Below are positions 53,323 through 62,230 of a stretch of DNA of 64,000 nucleotides, piece after piece (position 1 is the first letter of the stretch; the number at the start of each line of letters is the position of its first letter). The DNA comes from Kineothrix sp. MB12-C1 (GTDB taxonomy: Bacteria; Bacillota; Clostridia; Lachnospirales; Lachnospiraceae). The DNA lies in NCBI RefSeq assembly GCF_030863805.1, contig NZ_CP132957.1, positions 3,871,491-3,935,490 of the forward strand, written 5' to 3'. The position numbers and the translations under genes are program-made. Under the pieces are notes generated by a model. It saw nothing but the letters and a program-made list of their open reading frames with translations, was not told the origin of the DNA and searched no databases.

Positions 53323-55181
53323 AAATAAGGCGCAGACCTTAGCAATAGAGCACGCTTCCGGTCCCCTGCAAGTTCTTGCAGGGCCGGGGAGCGGCAAAAC
53401 ATATCTTACTATCCGTCGAATTCGTCATCTGATTCGGCATCATGGGATATCTCCCGATCATATTCTTGTGATTACATTTACAAAAGCAGCGGCAATGGAG
53501 ATGAAGGAACGTTTTTCTGCTCTGACACAGCAGGCTTATCCCGAAGTCCGTTTCGGTACTTTTCATGCGATCTATTATCATATTCTCAAACAATCGGCTT
53601 ATTCAGGCCTGAGAATAATTACTCCTCAAGGAAAAGCGAAACTATATCAACCATATTTTGCGTGAAATAAAAAGTGGAGAAGCAGAAAACGCAGAACTAT
53701 GTAACGAACTGATTAAAAGTATCGCTCATATTAAAATAAATGGCGGATGTTCTGAAGATATGGAGAGTGTAAGTTTCTTTTATGATTTTGAAGAAAAGAT
53801 AAAGGAACAATTTCCATTTATCTATAACGAATATTGTCGTATGATGAGAGAGGAGAATAAAATTGACTTCGATGATATGATTCTTTTATGTGATAAACTG
53901 TTAGAAGAAAGACCTGAAATCCTTTCCTTTTGGCAGAATACTTTTACTCATATTTTAGTCGACGAATTCCAGGATATTTCCCCTATGCAGTACCGTATTT
54001 TATGCCGACTTGCACTTCCTCAGAATAATTTGTTTGTAGTGGGAGATGATGACCAATCAATTTATGGGTTTCGCGGTGCAGGTCCCGGTATTATGAAGCA
54101 GTTTATGGAAGACTATGCACAGGCTTCACAGTTAACGCTTACTATCAACTACCGAAGTGGTCCTCATATTGTAGAAGCTGCAGGAATGGTCATTAATGAT
54201 AATAAGGAACGTTTTTTGAAGGAGCTGAAAGCAAATAAGGCCGAGGGAGGCACGGTTAGCATCATTTCTTTTTCTACGAGAGAAGAGGAGCTTGCCTATC
54301 TTTCCGGTCAATTGCGAGGTAAAACAATAGAAGAACTTACTCAAAGTGCAATTATTTATCGCACCAATGCAGAGGTTGGTGCTTTATCCCGAACGCTAGC
54401 CTCCCTTCGGATTCCTTTTCATATGAAAGAGAGAGGAACGCATCTCTTTCAGCATGCGGTGGCGAAAGATATGATAGCGGTTCTTTCTTTTGCCAGGGAT
54501 GTTTTTATAGGGGGTAAAAAGGGTGGAAATCGGAGTGATTTCCTTCGTTTCATGAATAAGCCATCCAGGTATATTAGCAGACAAGCAATTCCCGATCCAC
54601 TGATAACGGAGCAATTATTACTCGATTATTATAAAGGCTTGGGAAGCTCTTCGCACTCCAATATGGGAATGCAAGAGACTGTAAAGCAATTATGGAGGGA
54701 TCTTAAGAGAATTTCTTCGCTCCGCCCTTATCTTGCTATCGATTATATTTGCAAGAATATGGATTATAAAAAGTACATATGTGAAGGCAAAGACAAAGAA
54801 GAGAGAAAAGAAATGGAAGAAATCTTACAGGAACTGCAAAAGGAAGCGATAAAATATCGTAGTTTTTCTGCATGGAAAGAGGCGATCGATGAATATGTAT
54901 CGCTGATGGAACGGGCAGGGAAAGAACCGGAACAAAGGGAAGGTGTTCAGCTTCTGACGATGCATGTTTCCAAAGGATTGGAATATAATAATGTCTATCT
55001 TCTGGATATCGGAGAAGGGAAGATGCCCGGGAAACGAGCGATAAAACCGGAGGAAATAGAAGAGGAGCGAAGGCTTCTTTATGTGGCTATGACAAGAGCC
55101 AAGGAACATCTTGAAATTCTATATTGCAACGAGCCATCGGCATTTATCGTCAAATTAAAAAAGACTCTTGACGGCAAATGA
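53306..55181 (+). pseudogene. UvrD/PcrA-like ATP-dependent helicase, single frameshift
   Basis: Superfamily 1 helicase of about 625 residues. The first part (53306-53650) has motif I LAGPGSGKTYLTIRRI and motif Ia ITFTKAAAMEMKERF. The second part from about 53655 has motif II ILVDEFQDISPMQ, motif III VVGDDDQSIYGFRGAGP, motif IV NYRSGPHIVEAA, motif V LLTMHVSKGLEYNNVYL and motif VI RRLLYVAMTRAKEHL. One extra C near 53651 joins the two frames; correcting it gives KLYQHILREIKSGE. The protein is shorter than PcrA (about 720-750). Confidence 0.87.
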
Positions 55182-55208
55182 ACTGAACTGCTCGTAAAAA
55201 GTCTTTTT
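55158..55208. terminator. Possible terminator between the helicase gene and the DUF1292 gene
   Basis: AAAAAGACT (55158-55166) can pair with AGTCTTTTT (55200-55208) over a 33-base loop. The loop is long, so support is moderate. Confidence 0.4.
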
Positions 55209-55227
55209 ATTCTATGGGAAATTTATA

Positions 55228-55563
55228 TTATTCTACAACTTCATCAAATTCTACATTGTCCAAATATTCATCAAATGCATCGGCAACAATTTCATATTCT
55301 TCATCGGATTCAATGAATGAAAGTTCCGGTTCTGCATTTTCATCATCCTTATCTTCGATGTAACGATAGAACCATACTTCTCCATCTGTATTCTTTCCGT
55401 TTTCATCTAACGGTAAAAGAACAATATAATCTTTTTCCTGCACTTCAAGAATTGTAATAACCGCACAGACAACATGGGAACCGTCTTCTAAGTCTAGTTC
55501 GACAGTTATTTCCTCATCATCAAATTCTTCGCCTTCTACCTGGCTGTTCCGTTCTTTTTCCAT
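55228..55563 (-). CDS. DUF1292 family acidic protein
   Basis: The 111 residues are strongly acidic, with VELDLEDGSHVVCAVITILEVQEKDYIVLLPLDENG, then GEVWFYRYIED and the C-terminal EYEIVADAFDEYLDNVEFDEV, which fits DUF1292 (YrzB-like) proteins of unknown function. ATG 55563 has AAGGAG upstream. A TTGATT-17-TACAAT promoter lies 60-90 bases further upstream. Confidence 0.9.
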   Translation of the reverse strand: MEKERNSQVEGEEFDDEEITVELDLEDGSHVVCAVITILEVQEKDYIVLLPLDENGKNTDGEVWFYRYIEDKDDENAEPELSFIESDEEYEIVADAFDEYLDNVEFDEVVE

Positions 55564-55627
55564 AAAAACTCCTTTCTTTTCCGGTAGTTCAGATTTTATT
55601 AACATTGATAGCATGTTATATGTCTTT

Positions 55628-55656
55628 ATTGTACTAGTGCACCAAACATTAATCAA
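55628..55656 (-). promoter_or_regulatory. Promoter of the DUF1292 gene
   Basis: On the minus strand TTGATT (55656-55651), 17 bases and TACAAT (55633-55628). Confidence 0.65.
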
Positions 55657-55751
55657 TAATTTTTTCCGTATTTTTACACATAAAAAATTTTTTATGATAT
55701 ACTTTAAAAATGACACAGGCAGAATATGCAGAAAAATGCGGATATTAGCGG

Positions 55752-57692
55752 ATGGAGGAAAATATGTATACAATTGACAGAAATGCAATAGGCAGACCGT
55801 ATCCGTTAGGAGTGACAATAGAGAATAATCGTACTTATTTTTCGGTTGCTATGAAAAGTGAGATGGAGTGTGGGCTCATTTTGTACGATAAAAATGTAAA
55901 AGAAGAGACGAGAATTCCTTTTGACAGGATAAATAAATTCGGCTCTATATTTTGTATGGTAATTAAAAACCTGGATGCTAAAAGATATGAGTATAATTTT
56001 TATGATGGAGGACGTATTGTTACAGATCCCTATGCCAAAGTCATCTGTGGCCATTCTAAATGGGGAACTTGTGATGAGGTGCTCAGAGGTGGATTTCTCA
56101 TAGATTCTTATGACTGGGAGGAAGATAAGCCCTTGAAGATTCCTTATTCAAACAGCATCTTGTACTGTTTGAATGTGCGGGCCTTCACGAAGCATAGGTC
56201 ATCGGGAATCGCTCATAAAGGAACTTATCAGGGCCTTATAGAAAAAATTCCTCATTTAAAAGAACTCGGCATTACGGCGGTGGAACTAATGCCTGCTTAT
56301 GAATTTAATGAGGTGAGAAGTAAAGAGGAGCGTGTCTATTCTTCTCAGGCAGCTACAATGGAAGAAGCGATACAAAGACTTGCCCTTCCTATGGAAGGCT
56401 TGAAAGAAGAAGGCTCCGAAAAAGAAGAACGATATAATTGCTGGGGATATATAGAAGGCTATTATTTTGCTCCCAAAGCAGCATTTAGTTTTCATAAGGA
56501 TGCTTCCATAGAAGTAAAGGATATGGTAAAGGAGCTGCACCGGAATGGAATAGAAGTGATTCTACAATTCTATTTTCCGAAATCTGTAAAGCCGGGACTT
56601 ATTCTGGATGCCATCAAATATTGGGTGTTGGAATATCACATTGATGGCGTACATCTAAAGGGGGAGAGAATTCCGCTTCATGTTATAGCCACAGATCCTT
56701 TACTTTGCGAGACTAAGATATTCTATGATTATTTTCCTTTCGATGATATTTATGGAACACAGGAACCGGCATATAAAAATCTTGCCATTTATAAGGATGA
56801 TTATATGTATGCGGCACGGCGTTTCTTAAAGGGTGATGATAATGCTCTTTCCTATTTTATGGAGTTACAGCGTCAGAACCCTTCTCGTCACGGTATCATT
56901 AATTATGTGACGAATTATTACGGGTTTACGTTGACCGATATGGTTTCCTACGATAGGAAGCATAATGAAGACAATGGGGAAGACAATGAGGATGGGAATG
57001 ATTATAACTTCACATGGAATTGTGGTGTCGAGGGAATTACGAGAAAGAAGACAGTTCAGGAGCTTCGCCTCAGACAGATAAAAAATGCGCTTGTTATGCT
57101 TTTTTCGGCCCAGGGAACTCCGCTTATTTATAGTGGAGATGAGCTGGGGAATACGAGATATGGGAACAATAATCCCTATTGTCAGGATAATGAGATTGGT
57201 TTTATAAAATGGAATATGACCGGAATGGGGAAGAAAATTTTTTCTTATATGAAGGAACTGATTGCGTTGAGAAGGCAACATCCGGTGCTTCGCAATGAGA
57301 AGGAATTTAAGATTCTCGATACGATGGGCTGCGGCTACCCCGATATTTCTTACCATGGAGAAGAAGCGTGGCGGCCGGATTTCGGAGGTCACAGCCGTTA
57401 TGCAGGAGTGATGTACTGCGGATTCTATGGGAAAACTGCGGAAAAAAAAGATGACAATTTCTTTTATATCGCCTATAATATGTATTGGCTTCCCAGCACT
57501 TTCGCGCTTCCGAAGCTACCCAAAGATATGGAATGGTGTCTGCTTACGGATACGAGCGAAACCAGCAATAAAATAGAAGAAGAAATGCAGATACAGGGAG
57601 GAGCAAGACCGCGCATCGAAGTACCTCCGCGTACAGTTCATATTTACATTTCAAGACAAAAGAAAGGACGTCACATCAAAAAAGGCAGTTAG
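55752..57692 (+). CDS. GH13 glycogen-debranching-like protein lacking catalytic residues
   Basis: The 646 residues follow the layout of GlgX/isoamylase-type proteins: an N-terminal CBM48-like domain (RPYPLGVTIENNRTYFSVAMKS), a barrel with GTYQGLIEKIPHLKELGITAVELMP and QGTPLIYSGDELGNTRYGNNNPYCQDN, and a C-terminal beta domain. The catalytic regions are altered. Where DVVYNH is expected the sequence is LQFYFP. The nucleophile segment GFRFD reads GVHLKG. The acid/base segment LIAEAWD reads IFYDYF. The third acidic region THDGFTLxD reads NYYGFTLTD. The protein is therefore probably not an active glycosidase. It may bind glucans or act structurally or in regulation. No frameshift is seen. Confidence 0.85.
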   Translation: MEENMYTIDRNAIGRPYPLGVTIENNRTYFSVAMKSEMECGLILYDKNVKEETRIPFDRINKFGSIFCMVIKNLDAKRYEYNFYDGGRIVTDPYAKVICGHSKWGTCDEVLRGGFLIDSYDWEEDKPLKIPYSNSILYCLNVRAFTKHRSSGIAHKGTYQGLIEKIPHLKELGITAVELMPAYEFNEVRSKEERVYSSQAATMEEAIQRLALPMEGLKEEGSEKEERYNCWGYIEGYYFAPKAAFSFHKDASIEVKDMVKELHRNGIEVILQFYFPKSVKPGLILDAIKYWVLEYHIDGVHLKGERIPLHVIATDPLLCETKIFYDYFPFDDIYGTQEPAYKNLAIYKDDYMYAARRFLKGDDNALSYFMELQRQNPSRHGIINYVTNYYGFTLTDMVSYDRKHNEDNGEDNEDGNDYNFTWNCGVEGITRKKTVQELRLRQIKNALVMLFSAQGTPLIYSGDELGNTRYGNNNPYCQDNEIGFIKWNMTGMGKKIFSYMKELIALRRQHPVLRNEKEFKILDTMGCGYPDISYHGEEAWRPDFGGHSRYAGVMYCGFYGKTAEKKDDNFFYIAYNMYWLPSTFALPKLPKDMEWCLLTDTSETSNKIEEEMQIQGGARPRIEVPPRTVHIYISRQKKGRHIKKGS

Positions 57693-57696
57693 AATT

Positions 57697-58229
57697 ATGA
57701 AAATATGGAAGCATTTTAAAACAATTACTTATCATAGATATCTTGTGATGAAAGGCTGCTTTCGAGTGGGCCTTTATTGGCAGGGGATTGGTTCATGACT
57801 TGTCCAAGTATAGCCTCACAGAATTCCTTGTAGGGGCGAAATATTATCAAGGGGATAGAAGCCCGAACAATGCGGAGCGGGAAAATATCGGATATTCCAG
57901 CGCTTGGCTCCATCATAAGGGAAGAAATAAACACCACTATGAATACTGGCTTGACTATAGTACGAAGAATATTGCCGGAGGCATGGCACCGGCGCCTATG
58001 CCTAATCGCTATATTGTAGAGATGCTGATGGATCGTATTGCAGCGTGTAAAGTATACCGTAAAAGGAAATTATACAGACCGGGCACCTCTCGAATATTAT
58101 CTGAAAGGCAAGGATCCGGCACCGCTCCATGAGAAGACAAAGGTGCTATTAGAGAAGCTTCTTCATATGCTTGCGGAAAAGGGAGAAGCAGAAACATTCG
58201 CTTACATTAGAAAAAAGGTCTTAAATTAA
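57697..58229 (+). pseudogene. DUF5662-like protein gene, two frameshifts
   Basis: Three frames join into one protein of about 177 residues: MKIWKHFKTITYHRYLVMKG, then HDLSKYSLTEFLVGAKYYQG with NAERENIGYSSAWLHHKGRNKHHYEYWLDYS, then YTDRAPLEYYLKGKDPAPLHEK and AEKGEAETFAYIRKKVLN. The shifts lie near 57787 (extra A) and 58064 (extra A in an A run). The His/Asp pattern suggests a metal-binding helical fold; no function is known. It starts 4 bases after the GH13-like gene and may share its transcript. Confidence 0.8.
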
Positions 58230-58243
58230 ACATTGAAAAAGTA

Positions 58244-58270
58244 ACCCTTTATGAGATGGCACATAAAATA
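58244..58270 (+). promoter_or_regulatory. Possible sigma-K type promoter of the Cys-rich protein gene
   Basis: AC (58244-58245), 16 bases and CATAAAATA (58262-58270) fit the late mother-cell sigma-K pattern AC-N16-CATANNNTA. The consensus is short, so a chance match is possible. Confidence 0.3.
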
Positions 58271-58297
58271 AAGCATATCATAAAGGAGTTGAAAAAT

Positions 58298-58639
58298 ATG
58301 AATTGTCTTATTTTATTACTTTTACTTTGTTGCTGTGGCAATAATAATGGTGTGGGCGGCGATACGGATTGGAACCGGAAACCTTGCGGACGAAATGATG
58401 ACGTACGTAGAGGTAATGCAGGCTGCAATGATACAGGCCGTGGAAATGTTTCGGGCAACAGAGGCAGTACATGGGGATGCAGTGAGGATATTCCGGACAA
58501 AAAGCCTTGTGAAGATGATAGAGGGTCACGTCCGGAGCAGCGCTTTGATAACAGACAGATGAATGAATTCTATGGTGATGATTTGCGCAGAGGATATAAT
58601 CCCTATGCTCAGGGAACTACATGTGGATGTGAAGAGTAG
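58298..58639 (+). CDS. Small Cys/Gly/Asn-rich protein
   Basis: 113 residues beginning MNCLILLLLLCCCGNNNGVG, a short hydrophobic run ending in three Cys, followed by a polar region rich in Asn, Gly, Arg and Asp with scattered Cys and the end GTTCGCEE-like TCGCEE. AAAGGAG precedes ATG 58298; an earlier in-frame ATG at 58256 has no ribosome site. Proteins with this N-terminus occur in Lachnospiraceae under various names; a spore-surface role is only a guess. Confidence 0.7.
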   Translation: MNCLILLLLLCCCGNNNGVGGDTDWNRKPCGRNDDVRRGNAGCNDTGRGNVSGNRGSTWGCSEDIPDKKPCEDDRGSRPEQRFDNRQMNEFYGDDLRRGYNPYAQGTTCGCEE

Positions 58640-58667
58640 CCTTGTTCGAAGGAAATAAAGTAAAGTG

Positions 58668-58696
58668 AAAATCCGGGACGGTGTCTCGGATTTTTC
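58668..58696 (+). terminator. Terminator after the Cys-rich protein gene
   Basis: An 11-12-bp stem (AAATCCGGGAC with GTCTCGGATTT, one G-U pair), loop of three, then T run. Confidence 0.8.
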
Positions 58697-58717
58697 ATAT
58701 CATAGGGAGTTCCTTCC

Positions 58718-58746
58718 TTGACGAATTCTTGCCGCAATGCTACACT
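58718..58746 (+). promoter_or_regulatory. Promoter of trpS
   Basis: TTGACG (58718-58723), 17 bases and TACACT (58741-58746). No T-box sequence is present in the short leader. Confidence 0.6.
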
Positions 58747-58793
58747 TATTACATTCGAAAAAATGCATATACTTAAACTTTGGAGGCAATATC

Positions 58794-59824
58794 ATGATAG
58801 ATGGTAAAAAGATACTTTTCAGCGGAATGCAGGCAACGGGAACCTTGACTCTCGGTAATTATCTGGGTGCACTTAAGAATTGGGTGACCTTAAGCGACGA
58901 ATATGAATGTTTTTATTCCGTTGTAGACTTACATTCCATAACAGTCCGCCAGGACTCCGGCGGAGCTTCGCAAAAGAGCGAGGAACTTACTGACCTTATA
59001 CATTGCGGCAGGTTTGGATCCGAAGAAGAATTGTATTTACTATCAATCTCATGTATCCGGACATACAGAACTTTTTCATGGATATATTGAATTGTTTTAC
59101 TTATATGGGTGAGCTGAACCGCATGACACAGGTTCAAAGACAAGTCTTTCCAAACATGCGGATAATATCAATGCCGGCCTTTTCACTTTTATCCGGTACT
59201 TATGGCTGCTGGATATTTTATTATATCAGTCGGATGTAGTTCCTAAGTTGGAAAGGATCAATTAAGCAGCATTTGGAAATCACAAGAGATATCGCACAAC
59301 GCTTTAATGCGATTTACGGAGATGTATTCACTGTTCCGGAGCCTTTATATCGGCAAATCGGGCGCTAAAATTATGAGTCTGCAAGATCCGGTTAAGAAAA
59401 TGTCCAAATCCGATGAGAATCCTAATGCGAGTATTTTATTTGATGGACGATCCGGATACGATTATCCGCAAATTCAAGCGAGCGGTAACGGATTCCGGAA
59501 GGGTACTGTAAGAATATAGGGAGGAACAGCCGGGTATTCGTAATCTTATCGATATTTATTCCACATGTACCGGAAAGAGCGCAGAGGAAGTGGAGAAGGA
59601 GTTCGGACGGCAAGGGATACGGCGACTTCAAGCTTGCGGTAGGCGAATCCGTAGCGTGAGTGTGTTAAAGCCTGTGCAAGAATGTTATCAGGAACTGCTT
59701 CAGGATAAAACATATATCGATGCCGTAATCAAAGAGAATGCGCAGATAAAGGCGAATTATTATGCGACTAAGACTCTTGCGTAAGGTTCAGAAAAAGTAG
59801 GATCTCCCTGAAAGAATCCGCTAA
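58794..59824 (+). pseudogene. trpS: Tryptophanyl-tRNA synthetase, multiple frameshifts
   Basis: The first frame gives [20 protein letters not shown] with the class I TLGN motif and continues to [11 protein letters not shown]. An extra T near 58956 moves the frame to [20 protein letters not shown]. Later segments give [54 protein letters not shown] (the KMSKS motif), EEQPGIRNLIDIYSTCTGKSAEEVEKEF and NYYATKTL. The whole family length (about 335 residues) is covered, so the gene is full-length with small indels only. As trpS is essential, sequencing error is the best explanation. Confidence 0.9.
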
Positions 59825-59838
59825 ATAAAAACGCAATT

Positions 59839-60603
59839 ATGGATGAAAAGCGATTTGAAGAAGCAAAAAATAAAAATAATCGGTATCCAAAGAAGCCGCG
59901 CAGGAATCGGAACTTTACAGGAAAAACGGCATACATGCAGTTTTAAAGAATTATTATGCTCCGGGACTGGAAACAAACACATGAGATTGTGTTGGAGCAT
60001 TATGTTGCGGATATTTTCTACGGGTAAGGAAATCATAGAGATCCAAAATGGGAATTTCCAATAAAATACGTACGAAATTAGAGGTATTTTTGGAACGACA
60101 TCCGGTAACAGTCGTCTATCCGATTCCTCATACGAAGTGGCTTATTTGGATCGATGAAGAGACGGGAGAATTTTCGAAGAAGGAGAAAGAGTCCGCGGAT
60201 TGAGGCAGCGCTTATCAGGCATTTAAGGAACTCTACCGTATTAAATCCTACTTAAAGCATGGAAACCTGAAGTTTTGTTTTCCCTATAATGGATGTGGAG
60301 GAATATCGCCTGTTAAACGGATGGAGTGCCGATAAAAAGAAGAGGTTCTTGCCGCTTATGACAGGATTCCATGGCCTTATTCGATGAAGTAATTATCGAA
60401 AGAAGGGGAAGATTATCTATCTGCAGTTTCTGCCTTATGAGCTTCCTGTTACTTTCACTTCAGCGGATTTGGTGCAAACGGCTAGGATTCCGCTAAAAAC
60501 GGCTCATCTTGTTCTAAATATTCTTTATTTTATGGAGGTGGTAGAGCGGATCGGGAAAAGCGGCCGCTCTTATTTATATAAAATTGCCGATGATTTGTCT
60601 TGA
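59839..60603 (+). pseudogene. Conserved hypothetical protein, multiple frameshifts
   Basis: Frames join into a protein of about 250 residues: MDEKRFEEAKNKNNRYPKKP, VLKNYYAPGLETNTHEIVLEHYVADIFYG, EIIEIQNG, RTKLEVFLERHPVTVVYPIPHTKWLIWIDEETGEFSK, FKELYRIKSYLKHGNLKF, MDVEEYRLLNGWSADKKR, then LPYELPVTFTSADLVQTARIPLKTAHLVLNILYFMEVVERIGKSG with a winged-helix look. I recall similar uncharacterised proteins in Lachnospiraceae but no function. The YPIPHTKWLIWID stretch is a useful search tag. Confidence 0.65.
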
Positions 60604-60646
60604 GATGGAAGGGAACATTCCGGGCAAAACAACAAGAAAAAATGAT

Positions 60647-60674
60647 GTGACTGTGAAGGGTACTGAACAGTTAC
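60647..60674 (+). repeat. Dispersed hairpin repeat, copy upstream of miaB
   Basis: GTGACTGT (60647-60654) and ACAGTTAC (60667-60674) surround GAAGGGTACTGA; one G-U pair in RNA. It lies about 55 bases before miaB. Confidence 0.7.
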
Positions 60675-60728
60675 AAAATGATGATTATGATACTACGTCA
60701 GAAATTAGAAGAGGAGTAAGAGATTTTT

Positions 60729-62172
60729 ATGACACAACAGACAGAAAAAGGACCGCCAGTTTCTCTTTTATAGAACAAGCGAAGAGAATATGTGTGGATA
60801 AACTGGCAGAGCAGCTTGGGAGAAGACCTCTCTGCAATGTAACAAACATTTGGTTGTCAGATGAATGCCAGGGACTCTGAAAAATTGTCCGGTATTTTAG
60901 AGCAAGTAGGCTATGAGCTGGTGGATACGGAAGATGCCGACTTTGTTATTTACAATACATGTACTGTTCGGGATAATGCGAATCCAGAGAGTGTATGGGC
61001 GGCTTGGATTTTTTAAATAGCATGAAAAAGAAGAAGCCTCATATGAAAATTGCGTTATGCGGGTGCATGATGCAGGAAGACTTAGTGATCGAAAAGATTA
61101 AGAAGAGTTACCGTTTTGTAGATTTGATTTTTCGGCACTCATAATATTTTTTAAATTTGCGGAACTATTGTGTAATGGATGTTTGAATCTGACGATATGG
61201 TAATCGATATATGGAAAGATACGGATCAGATTGTAGAAGATTTGCCGGTGGAACGAAAATACTCGTTTAAATCGGGGATTAATATTATGTTCGGCTGCAA
61301 TAATTTCTGCAGCTATTGTATGTTGTTCACTTATGTAAGGGGGAAGAGAACGAAGCCGTAATCCGGAAGGATATTATAAGGGAAATAGAGAATCTGGCAA
61401 GGCCGGGATGGCGTAGTAGAAATTATGTTGCTCGGACAGAATGTAAACTCATATGGAAAAACGTTAGAGGAACCGATGAGTTTTGCTCAACTTCTTCGCG
61501 AAGTGGAGAAAAGTGGATGGTATTGAGAGAATCCGTTTTATGACCTCTCACCCTAAGGATTTATCGGAGGAATTGATTCAGGTAATGAAGGAGTCCAAGA
61601 AGATATGTCGTCATCTTCACCTTCCTCTCCAATCGGGTTCCACCCGTATACTAGATGCGATGAATCGCCGTTACATACGAAGGAACAATATCTTGCGATA
61701 GCGGAGAAGATAAGAAAAGAAATTCCTGATACCAATGGCCATTACGACGGATATTTATTGTCGGTTTCCCGGGAGAGACACTTGCGGATGTGGGAAGAGA
61801 CGATAGAGGTAGTGAAAGAGAGTGAAGTATGATAACGCCTTTACCTTTATTTATTGACCAAGCGCACAGGAACACCTGCCGCAGCGATGGATAATCAAAG
61901 TATCACAGGAAGTGGTAAAAGAAGGATTCGATAAGCTTTTAAAAATTGTACAGGAAACGGCGAGAGAGCGTGCGAGTATGTTGGAGGGCTTACAGTCTCT
62001 GCATTGGTGGAAGAAATAAACGAACAGGATTCCTCCCTCGTAACAGGAAGACTTTTCGAATAATACGATCGTACATTTTCCGGGCAACGTCAATCTTTCA
62101 TCGGGAAAATTATGAATGTGAAAATTAAAAGAATGCCGCGGTTTTTATTATACAGGGGAATTGGTTGATTGA
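60729..62172 (+). pseudogene. miaB: tRNA-2-methylthio-N6-dimethylallyladenosine synthase, multiple frameshifts
   Basis: Radical SAM methylthiotransferase acting on A37 of tRNAs. Across frames one reads [77 protein letters not shown], the cluster motif CNNFCSYC in [98 protein letters not shown] and a TRAM-like end GFYYTGELVD. Every domain is present, so the breaks are scattered 1-2 base indels. Confidence 0.9.
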
Positions 62173-62178
62173 TAATGA

Positions 62179-62194
62179 GTAACTGTTCAGTTAC
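62179..62194 (+). repeat. Short copy of the dispersed repeat upstream of mutS
   Basis: GTAACTG-TT-CAGTTAC, a 7-bp perfect stem with the loop reduced to two bases, 36 bases before the mutS start. Confidence 0.55.
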
Positions 62195-62230
62195 GCTAAT
62201 AAACTTATGAGAAACAGAGGGGAAGAAAAA

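Noticed and set aside
55564..55818. Long N-terminal extension of the DUF1292 protein on the minus strand
   Set aside because: It crosses its own TTGATT-17-TACAAT promoter and overlaps the divergent gene; ATG 55563 has AAGGAG.
59843..60064. 73-codon frame as an independent basic protein
   Set aside because: It is a stretch of a larger frameshifted gene; coherent protein segments before and after it continue in other frames.
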